Source: CAZZIZ01 sp964654535 (GTDB lineage Bacteria > Bacteroidota > Bacteroidia > Chitinophagales > UBA2359). Taken from it: a stretch of DNA of 7,790 bases. The stretch spans positions 1 to 7,790 of the forward strand of contig CAZZIZ010000158.1 in assembly GCA_964654535.1 (NCBI GenBank). Direction: 5' to 3'. Below, piece by piece: positions 1-5,738 of this stretch. The notes beneath the pieces are model-generated. The model saw only the letters and a list, made by a program, of their open reading frames with translations. It searched no databases and was not told the DNA's origin. The position numbers and the translations under genes were made by a program. Numbering within the stretch: position 1 is the first letter of the stretch; each line of letters starts with the position of its first letter.

Positions 1-1
1 C

Positions 2-361
2 TTAAGCCAACTCCAAAAGTGTAACCTTGAAGCGATCTATATCCTCACGGTTAAACTTATTGTTGGGCTTAGCTAGGAGCTCTAAAAAGAACTCGAAAGG
101 CGGCTGATCGTCTTCTTCTGGCTCTGGGAAGTCCTCGCCTCCCATTTCTTCCATTTCCTCGTCGTCTTCCTCTTCCGCAACAAGCTCAATGTCGAAGTCA
201 CCGTTTTCGGAAATGTATTCGTAAACAAAACGTAGGGTCTTGGTGATCTTAGGATCTTCTGCTGCCTTGAACTCTTCGCGCAGCGCCTTTAAGTTCACGA
301 TCAAAGCCTCGCTAAAGCCGTTGGCTTTGTACTCACTTACTACATTTTCTAGCTTGCTCAT
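2..361 (-). CDS. Small acidic protein of unknown function
   Basis: A complete 119-residue protein that I do not recognise as a named family. The N-terminal half (residues 1-60) reads as mainly helical and mixed-charge. It is followed by a very acidic low-complexity stretch (about 61-86, mostly Glu/Asp with two Met and two Gly) and a short C-terminal segment (87-119) with the hydrophobic patch FEFFLELLAK. There is no signal peptide or membrane segment, so it is probably cytoplasmic. The reading frame extends 7 codons further up to 382, but the ATG at 361 is preferred: it starts MSKLENV, has an AT-rich leader (AATATT before the ATG), and the -7 box at 380-387 would leave the upstream ATG outside the transcript. 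Codon use looks like its neighbours. The gene appears monocistronic as far as the window shows. An acidic adaptor or a protein-protein interaction role is possible but is only a guess. Confidence 0.85.
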   Translation of the reverse strand: MSKLENVVSEYKANGFSEALIVNLKALREEFKAAEDPKITKTLRFVYEYISENGDFDIELVAEEEDDEEMEEMGGEDFPEPEEDDQPPFEFFLELLAKPNNKFNREDIDRFKVTLLELA

Positions 362-379
362 AATATTAGAATTGAGCGG

Positions 380-409
380 CAAAGTTAGGCAATTATGTAG
401 ATATGAAAA
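380..409 (-). promoter_or_regulatory. Bacteroidota-type promoter for the acidic protein gene
   Basis: On the minus strand, TAACTTTG (387 down to 380) matches the Bacteroidota -7 consensus TAnnTTTG exactly. TTTT (409-406), 18 nt upstream, is a 3-of-4 match to the -33 TTTG. Transcription would start near 376, giving a leader of about 15 nt before the ATG at 361. This is motif matching only. Confidence 0.5.
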
Positions 410-483
410 CCTTATTGCAAGAACTAAAAGGGAGATTATCTGACTATTTGGAGCTTAGTTTCGAGGTTCCGCGTGAGGGATAG
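403..483 (+). CDS. Possible 26-residue ORF or truncated gene remnant ending in the repeat element
   Basis: ATG at 403 opens a 26-codon frame ending at TAG 481-483. The peptide begins MKTLLQELKGRLSDYLELSF, reads like an amphipathic helix, and looks more protein-like than random sequence. Its last codons (Arg-Glu-Gly-stop) are written by the first bases of the structured element (GCGTGAGGGATAG), so the stop comes from the element. It could be the 5' end of a longer gene cut off when the element arrived; the start loosely recalls the N-terminus of YqjE/holin-like membrane proteins, but too little remains to assign it. Against a live gene: the start codon lies next to the -33 region of the opposite-strand promoter, and I see no convincing plus-strand promoter in the 41-bp gap. 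Confidence 0.25.
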   Translation: MKTLLQELKGRLSDYLELSFEVPREG

Positions 484-635
484 AGGGGTTTGTCTGAGCT
501 CCTGTTGTTTTGTAGCCATAACGCTTAGCTCCCTAGAGCTAGAAGCGTTTTGCGCGTACAAAACAGAACAGAGCGAGCCCCGACAGCCCGACCCTAAACT
601 TTGCCGAAGGCAGATAGTTTAGGGGCACGCCCAAA
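471..635. repeat. Structured intergenic repeat element with two hairpins
   Basis: It fills the gap downstream of dacB. On the plus strand it opens with GCGTGAGGGATA (471-482) and closes with GGGGCACGCCCAAA (622-635); that last block recurs inverted at 7777-7790. Hairpin 1 is long and imperfect: 498-501/571-574, 503-506/567-570, 507-514/557-564, 520-526/543-549 and 527-531/536-540, with loop CCTA and small bulges; 485-488 (GGGG) can also pair with 578-581 (CCCC). Hairpin 2 pairs 592-600 with 616-624 (9 of 9) and encloses TGCC-GAA-GGCA (602-612). The linker contains CCGACAGCCCGACC. No ORF covers the element. From memory, unverified, intergenic elements with the same end blocks are common in Bacteroidota genomes. 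It could be a REP-like mobile repeat, a structured RNA, or a transcription terminator for dacB, whose mRNA would run into it. Confidence 0.75.
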
Positions 636-660
636 TCAATCTGTACTTCTCATTTAGAAT

Positions 661-2115
661 TTACTTTGCTACCGCCTCGAGTTTGTCGAGCTCCAGCAGC
701 AGATTAATCATCTTGTACTTTACGTTGGTGCGGCTGCCCTCAAAGTTGTTGACCAAAATGGCGTAGGCTAGTGGATCTCCGCAACTGTTTTCGCTATAGC
801 CTACGTATCCGCGTACGCGGGTTATGTATCCGCTTTTTGCTTTTAGGTTTGTTGCTCCGCCCAGCGTACTCATTGATTCGAGTAAGTGTGGATAGCTATC
901 GGATTTGTAGAGCGCGCTTAAAATTTCCGTAAACTGCTGTGTAGTGATGCTGTTCATTGGCGAGAGCCCGCTGCCGTCTTCCATAAAAAAGCCATTGATG
1001 TTTACGCCCTTGTGGCGCCAATATGCTTTTACCGCTTTGATTCCATTGTGTGTACTTCCGTGGCCGTACTTTTTATGACCAATCATTTTTAGCAGTGCTT
1101 CCATGTACAAGTTGATGCTCTTTTTGTTGCCCCAATAAACGAGTCGTTCAAGGGTGGGGGAAAAGGTGGTATGAATGGTTTTGCGCTGGGCATCTTTGTT
1201 GGCGGAACCGTTCAGCAAACGCATAGTCGTTTCTGTACCGCTAACTTCAACACCACGGTCTACTAATTTTCTTTTCAGCGAATAAGACGCGTACTTCGCA
1301 GGATCGGGGACAGAGCCTTTTATGTAAAACTCGGTTTGACCTGGAGGTACTGTTCCTCTTACGAATATAAGATCAGCGAAGGGTGCGCAGTAGATGTAGG
1401 CCTGATCGCCAGACTTTGGTGCTCCGGTGCTTACCTCGTTGACGAACTTGACGCCTTCTAACTTTGGAATGGTTTTAATAATTTCCGTCGGGTCACCTTC
1501 TTTTGCACCCGATTTGAAAATGAGGTTGTACTTGTTTTCGTGGATGTTGAGACCAGAGGCCCCTGCTCCGTAGTAGTTGCCGAGGTCTTCCCAAATCCAT
1601 TTTGGCGAAACGGTTGCAGTTTCAAAAATGGTGGCATCGCCAATGATATTGCCGTTTATTGACTTTATGCCAGCGTCTTGTATGGCTTTCACCCAATGAA
1701 CCAACTGAGTTTCTAGCTTGGTGCTGATATCGTGACGTTTGAAACCGAGTGAGGGATCACCGCCGCCTTTTATGTAGATGTCTCCTTGTAAAACGCCGTT
1801 CTCATCAATTTCTCCAGAGTGCTGAAGATGGGTTTCGAAGCGAAAGTCTTTCCCTAATATATCAAGCGCTGTACCACTGGTTATAGCTTTTATGGTAGAG
1901 GCTGGAGTAAGGCTTTGTTGCCCATTATGGTTTACCAGTACTTCGCCGGTATTGATGTTTTGGACGTAGACACTCCAAGATGCATTTCTGAGGTATCGAT
2001 CATTTTTCAAGTCCTCCAACTTGCTTTCGAATACACCCTGTGCAAGCAGGGTCGTGCTACTTAGGCTTGTAAAAACTAAGGCAATGATGAAAGTAAAAAG
2101 GGGCGTTCTAAACAT
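661..2115 (-). CDS. dacB: D-alanyl-D-alanine carboxypeptidase/endopeptidase, PBP4 type (peptidase S13)
   Basis: A 484-residue secreted penicillin-binding protein that trims the terminal D-Ala or cuts D-Ala-mDAP cross-links of peptidoglycan in the periplasm. The N-terminus is a signal peptide (Arg3, hydrophobic core about 5-18, probable cleavage near Ala25-Gln26). The three active-site motifs are present in order: S73-T-I-K76 (nucleophile Ser73), S333-I-N335, and K427-S-G429. The roughly 260-residue gap between the first two motifs matches the extra domains of class C PBPs such as E. coli PBP4. The conserved EDGSGLS (379-385) and the C-terminal AYAILVNNF also fit. A GTG at 2121 would add two residues (Met-Pro), but the ATG at 2115 is preferred because GTG lies inside the predicted -7 box. 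The TetR gene lies 30 bp upstream on the same strand, so cotranscription is possible. The structured element begins 25 bp past the stop and may end the transcript. Confidence 0.95.
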   Translation of the reverse strand: MFRTPLFTFIIALVFTSLSSTTLLAQGVFESKLEDLKNDRYLRNASWSVYVQNINTGEVLVNHNGQQSLTPASTIKAITSGTALDILGKDFRFETHLQHSGEIDENGVLQGDIYIKGGGDPSLGFKRHDISTKLETQLVHWVKAIQDAGIKSINGNIIGDATIFETATVSPKWIWEDLGNYYGAGASGLNIHENKYNLIFKSGAKEGDPTEIIKTIPKLEGVKFVNEVSTGAPKSGDQAYIYCAPFADLIFVRGTVPPGQTEFYIKGSVPDPAKYASYSLKRKLVDRGVEVSGTETTMRLLNGSANKDAQRKTIHTTFSPTLERLVYWGNKKSINLYMEALLKMIGHKKYGHGSTHNGIKAVKAYWRHKGVNINGFFMEDGSGLSPMNSITTQQFTEILSALYKSDSYPHLLESMSTLGGATNLKAKSGYITRVRGYVGYSENSCGDPLAYAILVNNFEGSRTNVKYKMINLLLELDKLEAVAK

Positions 2116-2120
2116 CGGCA

Positions 2121-2151
2121 CAAAGATACTGTTAAGTACTTCTTTTTAAAA
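2121..2151 (-). promoter_or_regulatory. Bacteroidota-type promoter for dacB, predicted leaderless
   Basis: TATCTTTG (2128 down to 2121) matches TAnnTTTG exactly. TTTT (2151-2148), 19 nt upstream, is a 3-of-4 match to TTTG and overlaps the tetR stop codon. Because the -7 box is centred about 7 nt before the start of transcription, the mRNA would begin near 2117, only one or two bases before the ATG at 2115. Confidence 0.45.
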
Positions 2152-2781
2152 GAGACTGGGTTGTGAAGAATCGTCGCCTGTTTCTTCTTTCCTCGATTTT
2201 TTTGCTTTCGATGTTTTCTTTCCTGACTCTGGGCCGAAGGTGTTTTTTAAATCGGTCAGCACTTTGTTTAGTGCGTAATTTTCTGTGTCCATTAGGTAAT
2301 GATCGGCGATACCATCTATGGCCGCTAGAACGAGCTCTGGATCGTGGACTTTCTTTTGAATTCGTAGCACCTTTTTCACTTCTGCGTTTAACCAAGCTGG
2401 GAATGGTTGGTATTCCTCTTGCACAAGTTTCATAACGTCTGGCTGCATTTTTATGCTCTGTAGCAAGCGCCAAAAGATCGGATCTCCCTGGTAGTTTTCG
2501 AAAACTGCATCTACCAAACCGTCTAAGCCGTTTTGTGCTGTGTAGTTAGCCTTAATCTGTTCGAGTTTTACTTTGATACCGTCTTCAACCAACTGACGGA
2601 GGAGATCTTCTTTGCTTCGGAAATAGTTATAAGTCAGCCCCAAGGATATGCCTGCCTTTTTGGCGAGCATCCTTATAGTAGCTCCTTGATAACCGTGTAG
2701 AGAAAACAGGGCTAACGAGAACTTCAGTATTTTTTTTCGGGTCCTTTCCTTACTGAGGGCCTTCTTAGATTCCTTAACCAT
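2146..2781 (-). CDS. TetR/AcrR-family transcriptional regulator
   Basis: A 211-residue one-component regulator. The N-terminal TetR DNA-binding domain spans about residues 11-60: helix 1 ERTRKKILKFSLALF, the conserved HGYQGATIRMLAKKAG, and the recognition helix region ISLGLTYNYFRSKEDLL. The C-terminal domain (about 65-180) is the usual helical ligand-binding and dimerisation part, whose ligand cannot be read from sequence. A polar Lys/Ser-rich tail (about 182-211) looks disordered and is not typical of the family. The ATG at 2781 is the only sensible start. The gene has an exact -7 box and a 12-bp palindrome over its predicted transcription start, which fits autorepression. The neighbour downstream is dacB, 30 bp away, so it may also affect dacB by read-through. 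TetR repressors often control an adjacent transporter or lipid gene; none is adjacent here, so its target is open. Confidence 0.93.
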   Translation of the reverse strand: MVKESKKALSKERTRKKILKFSLALFSLHGYQGATIRMLAKKAGISLGLTYNYFRSKEDLLRQLVEDGIKVKLEQIKANYTAQNGLDGLVDAVFENYQGDPIFWRLLQSIKMQPDVMKLVQEEYQPFPAWLNAEVKKVLRIQKKVHDPELVLAAIDGIADHYLMDTENYALNKVLTDLKNTFGPESGKKTSKAKKSRKEETGDDSSQPSLF

Positions 2782-2808
2782 TACATGTGCATTCCAAGCA
2801 TATTCTAC

Positions 2809-2820
2809 GAACGCTTGTTC
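2809..2820. promoter_or_regulatory. Palindromic candidate operator upstream of tetR
   Basis: GAACGCTTGTTC has perfect GAAC/GTTC arms around a 4-bp centre. It begins at the last base of the -7 box and covers about -4 to +8 of the predicted transcript, where a bound dimer would block RNA polymerase. Its size and position fit a TetR-family operator. The flanks are only partly symmetric, so the full site is not certain. Confidence 0.45.
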
Positions 2821-2827
2821 AAATATA
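2820..2827 (-). promoter_or_regulatory. -7 promoter box of tetR
   Basis: TATATTTG on the minus strand is an exact match to TAnnTTTG. Transcription would start near 2816, giving a leader of about 35 nt to the ATG at 2781. No good TTTG lies at the usual upstream distance; the closest T-run (2845-2841) is only about 13 nt away, so the -33 element is weak. Confidence 0.45.
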
Positions 2828-2854
2828 ATGATTGACTTGTAAAAACTAGCTTGA

Positions 2855-2873
2855 AGTAAGACTAATCTTAACT
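2855..2873 (-). terminator. Weak hairpin at the 3' end of fbp
   Basis: TAAGA (2857-2861) and TCTTA (2866-2870) form a 5-bp stem with a 4-nt loop, extendable to 2855-2873 with one bulged base. It overlaps the fbp stop codon (2868-2870). A run of five T follows at 2845-2841 on the minus strand, but 11 nt beyond the stem, so it is a poor classical terminator. Confidence 0.2.
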
Positions 2874-3896
2874 GACCTTAACTGCTTGATTCTCTTTGAC
2901 GTACTTCATTGCGAGCTCGACCATATTCTTAGACCCAATGAAAACAGGTACACGTTGATGGAGTTCCGTGGGTGGAATCTCCATAATTCGTTTGCTTCCA
3001 TTTGTGGCTAAACCTCCTGCTTGTTCGATAATGAAGGCTATAGGATTGCATTCATAGAGTAATCTCAATTTCCCGTTTGGATGAGAATCCATACTTGGGT
3101 ACATAAATATGCCACCTTTAATCATGTTCCGGTGAACATCTGCAACCATTGAGCCGATATAACGCAAACCGTATGGTCGGTTGGTAATGGGATCCGACTC
3201 TAAGCAGTAGTTTATATAGTCTTTAATTCCTTGTGAATATTTCGACCAGTAGCCTATGTTTAATGAAAAGAGTTTTCCATCGTCAGGTACTTTTATATCT
3301 GGATGCGACAAGCAGTATTCACCAATAGAGGGATCCATAGTAAATCCGTTTACGCCATTTCCTGTAGTGTAAACCATCATAGTGGAGGAGCCATAAATAA
3401 CATAGCCAGCGGCCACCTGTTCGGTACCCTTTTGTAGAAAATCGCTTAAGACTGGCGGGCCATCGTTTGGACTTTTTCTTTTGTAAATCGAAAAGATGGT
3501 TCCAATAGAAACGTTTACATCGATGTTGGAAGAGCCGTCCAGCGGATCGATCATAACCAAGTACTTACCCTTGGATAGGGTTTTATCGTCAAAGGCAACA
3601 AAATCGTTTTCTTCTTCAGAAGCAATACCACAGCACTCACCACTGTTCTTAAGGAAGTTCTTGAATTGCTCGTTGGCGTACATATCGAGTTTCTGCACAG
3701 TATCTCCACTCGAATTGTTTACAGAGGCGTTGCCAAGTATGTCAACTAAGCCTGCTTTATTAACTTCGCGATTAATAATCTTAGACGCGACACCTATATC
3801 TCGGAGCAAGCCTGAGAGCTCACCACTTGCAGAAGGGAATTCATTTTGCTTAGTGATAATGAATTCATCAAGTGTGATCAGTTTTTGTTGAATCAT
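2868..3896 (-). CDS. fbp: Class I fructose-1,6-bisphosphatase
   Basis: A 342-residue cytoplasmic enzyme that hydrolyses fructose 1,6-bisphosphate to fructose 6-phosphate and phosphate, the committed step of gluconeogenesis. The signature DPLDGSSNID is at 117-126, with metal-binding Asp117 and Asp120 and the acidic SEEEND at 93-98 supplying the other metal ligands. The late Glu ligand is in YECNP (Glu282). Substrate-site segments are also present: YGSSTMMVYTTG (168-179), RYIGSMVADVHRN (245-257) and KLRLLYECNP (276-285). Length and motif order are normal for the class I family. The ATG at 3896 is the natural start; there is no in-frame extension with conserved sequence. The gene is divergent from the GNAT/aspartate kinase pair across a 97-bp gap; I recall the same neighbourhood in other flavobacteria but could not verify it here. 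tetR follows on the same strand 86 bp downstream with its own promoter. Confidence 0.97.
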   Translation of the reverse strand: MIQQKLITLDEFIITKQNEFPSASGELSGLLRDIGVASKIINREVNKAGLVDILGNASVNNSSGDTVQKLDMYANEQFKNFLKNSGECCGIASEEENDFVAFDDKTLSKGKYLVMIDPLDGSSNIDVNVSIGTIFSIYKRKSPNDGPPVLSDFLQKGTEQVAAGYVIYGSSTMMVYTTGNGVNGFTMDPSIGEYCLSHPDIKVPDDGKLFSLNIGYWSKYSQGIKDYINYCLESDPITNRPYGLRYIGSMVADVHRNMIKGGIFMYPSMDSHPNGKLRLLYECNPIAFIIEQAGGLATNGSKRIMEIPPTELHQRVPVFIGSKNMVELAMKYVKENQAVKVS

Positions 3897-3913
3897 CTAG
3901 TGATTATTTTGTG

Positions 3914-3921
3914 CGAATATA
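3914..3921 (-). promoter_or_regulatory. Candidate -7 box of fbp
   Basis: TATATTCG on the minus strand differs from TAnnTTTG at one base and lies 17 nt upstream of the fbp ATG, a sensible distance. No TTTG is seen at the -33 position. In the same 97-bp gap (3897-3993) I find no convincing plus-strand promoter for the acetyltransferase gene and no clear operator. Confidence 0.25.
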
Positions 3922-3993
3922 CGAGTTGGTACTTGAGACCTTTCGGAACGAAGACTAAAGAATGTTGATTACCCATGTACACAGTGGACAATA

Positions 3994-4482
3994 ATGAGTG
4001 TAAAATATAAAATTCGACCAGCCGATCCCTCAGATGCGGTTCCGACCTATGAGCTCATACGTGAGCTCGCCTTGTATGAAAAGGCCTTAGAGGCGGTTAC
4101 CAATCCCTTAGAACAGTACAAAAAGGATGCCTTCGAGGATGATTTGTTCGAGTTAATTGTGGCCGAAGAGGTCGAAACTGGTCAGGTACTGGGTATGGCT
4201 TTGTACTTCATGTGTTACAGTACGTGGAAGGGAAAGCAGCTCTATTTGGATGACTTAGTGGTCAAAGAATCCCACAGAGGCAATGGCATCGGCCAGGCAC
4301 TGGTCGATGAATTGTTTGCCATAGCGAAGAGGGAAAACGTTCATTGTATGCGTTGGCAGGTATTAGACTGGAACACGCCGGCGGTCGAGTTTTACAAAAA
4401 GCTAGGAGCCAAAATTGATAAGGAATGGTGGGATTGTAAGTTTTACAGAAAGCAAATAGAAAATTACAGCGGTAGAAAATGA
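3994..4482 (+). CDS. GNAT-family N-acetyltransferase, diamine acetyltransferase-like
   Basis: A 162-residue cytoplasmic acetyl-CoA-dependent acetyltransferase. The acetyl-CoA pyrophosphate loop is H94-RGNGIG (95-100), after the strand LYLDDLVV (83-90). The C-terminal motif LDWNTPAVEFYKKLGA (124-139), with Tyr134 at the usual general-acid position, resembles the spermidine/spermine and thialysine acetyltransferase branch of the GNAT family. So do the LALYEK segment (25-30) and the spacing of the motifs. A polyamine, diamine or lysine-analogue substrate is therefore likely, but it is inferred from similarity I recognise by eye. Length is normal for the branch. The TGA stop overlaps the aspartate kinase start as ATGA (4479-4482), so the two genes share a transcript and are probably translationally coupled. 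The ATG at 3994 follows an A-rich leader (GGACAATA). Confidence 0.92.
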   Translation: MSVKYKIRPADPSDAVPTYELIRELALYEKALEAVTNPLEQYKKDAFEDDLFELIVAEEVETGQVLGMALYFMCYSTWKGKQLYLDDLVVKESHRGNGIGQALVDELFAIAKRENVHCMRWQVLDWNTPAVEFYKKLGAKIDKEWWDCKFYRKQIENYSGRK

Positions 4483-5738
4483 GGGTATTCAAGTTTGGAG
4501 GAGCGTCTATTAAAGACGCAGACTCAATTCGCAATGTTGCAGAAATAATAAAGCGGAATACCGCGCAATCGGAGAAGCTTGTCGTTGTGGTTTCTGCGAT
4601 GGGTAAAACTACTAATGCCCTAGAGCAAGTTGTTCATGCCTACGTAAATGATGAAGATGCTATGACGCCTTGGACTGCGGTGGTTCAAAAACACCAGGCA
4701 GTGGTTAATGAGCTCTTGGAGCACGGTAGTGAAGACTTTTTTAAGCATTGGCTTAAAAAGATGAGTGCTAAATTAAATACGCCTTCTGCGCGTAATTACA
4801 ACTATGAGTATGATCAAATAGTTTCTATGGGGGAGATGCTCTCAAGCACAATAGTAGCAGCCTATCTAGTAAGTCAAAACATCGGAGTAAAGTGGGTTAA
4901 TTCGCTTGAACTAATAAAAACCAATAACAACTATCGCGAGGGTAGAGTAAATTGGGAGAACACTCAAAAGGCAATACAAAACAAACTGCATTTTACCGAC
5001 AACCTAATCTACCTTACACAAGGTTTTCTGGGCGAGAGTGAGGAGGGTTTTACAACAACCCTAGCTAGAGAAGGCTCGGATTTTACGGCGGCCATTCTCG
5101 CAAATTGTTTAGATGCCGAATCCGCTACTATCTGGAAAGATGTACCTGGTGTTCTCAATGGCGATCCACGTATTATTAAGAACACCGAACTCATAAATAG
5201 GTTGTCCTACTACGAGGCTATTGAAATGACCTACTACGGCGCTCAAGTCATACACCCCAAAACCTTAAAGCCGCTTCAAAACAAAAAGATACCGCTTTAC
5301 GTGCGCTCGTTTATCAATAGTTCCGAGGACGGAACAGCCATCGCCGGCGACGATGCTGCAATAGATGAAAACCTTCCCGTAATCGTGTTTAAGAAGAAGC
5401 AGATTCTTATTGCCTTGTTTACCAAGGATCATTCCTTTATTGCAGAGAACAATCTCAGCGATATTTATGGACTCTTGGCTAAATTCAATGTGAAGGTAAA
5501 TCTCAGCCAAAACGGTGCGACGAGTTTTTCATTTGCCATTGACGAAGATTTGGTTAATCGTTATCCAGAGCTATTAGAAGAGTTTGCAAAAGTCTTTGTG
5601 GTAAGAACGAACGCTCCGCTGCGACTGCTCACCATACGCAATCACAATCCAGCCACTATAAAAGAGCAAGTAGGTTCATCAGAAATTTTGTTGGAACAGC
5701 GGATTAGAAATACCAATCAGTATTTGCTTAATCCTTAA
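4479..5738 (+). CDS. lysC: Aspartate kinase, monofunctional
   Basis: A 419-residue cytoplasmic enzyme that phosphorylates L-aspartate to 4-aspartyl phosphate, the first step toward lysine/diaminopimelate, threonine and methionine. The kinase domain (about 1-285) carries KFGGAS (5-10), VVSAMGKTTNAL (37-48), GEMLSS (118-123, usually GERLSS), TLAREGSDFTAA (194-205, the nucleotide/aspartate site, usually RGGSD), WKDVPGVLNGDPR (219-231) and YYGAQVIHPKTLKPL (252-266). The C-terminal 120 residues are the regulatory ACT region: one clear segment (about 308-355, with NLSQNGATSFSFAID) and a weakly conserved end. Whether lysine or threonine inhibits it cannot be read. The start at the ATGA overlap with the acetyltransferase gene gives the conserved N-terminus MRVFKFGG. 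The end overlaps the convergent gene by 4 bp. Diaminopimelate from this pathway is also the cross-linking residue acted on by the PBP4-type enzyme in this window, but the link is general, not an operon. Confidence 0.95.
   Translation: MRVFKFGGASIKDADSIRNVAEIIKRNTAQSEKLVVVVSAMGKTTNALEQVVHAYVNDEDAMTPWTAVVQKHQAVVNELLEHGSEDFFKHWLKKMSAKLNTPSARNYNYEYDQIVSMGEMLSSTIVAAYLVSQNIGVKWVNSLELIKTNNNYREGRVNWENTQKAIQNKLHFTDNLIYLTQGFLGESEEGFTTTLAREGSDFTAAILANCLDAESATIWKDVPGVLNGDPRIIKNTELINRLSYYEAIEMTYYGAQVIHPKTLKPLQNKKIPLYVRSFINSSEDGTAIAGDDAAIDENLPVIVFKKKQILIALFTKDHSFIAENNLSDIYGLLAKFNVKVNLSQNGATSFSFAIDEDLVNRYPELLEEFAKVFVVRTNAPLRLLTIRNHNPATIKEQVGSSEILLEQRIRNTNQYLLNP

Noticed and set aside
592..624. Second hairpin of the element as a plain intrinsic terminator for dacB
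   Set aside because: The stem is strong, but no T-run follows it on the minus strand, and it belongs to a larger repeated structure, so I did not list it separately as a terminator.
2132..2473. 113-codon minus-strand frame inside the tetR gene
   Set aside because: It is Arg/Ser-rich with no recognisable motif and lies wholly across tetR, which has clear family features in its own frame.
2781..2786. ATG-TAA start-stop overlapping the tetR start codon (ATGTAATG)
   Set aside because: Such a minimal upstream ORF could tune translation, but six bases arise often by chance and nothing else supports it.
3496..3891. 131-codon plus-strand frame opposite fbp
   Set aside because: Antisense shadow of a strongly conserved enzyme; Ser/Leu-rich composition with no motif.
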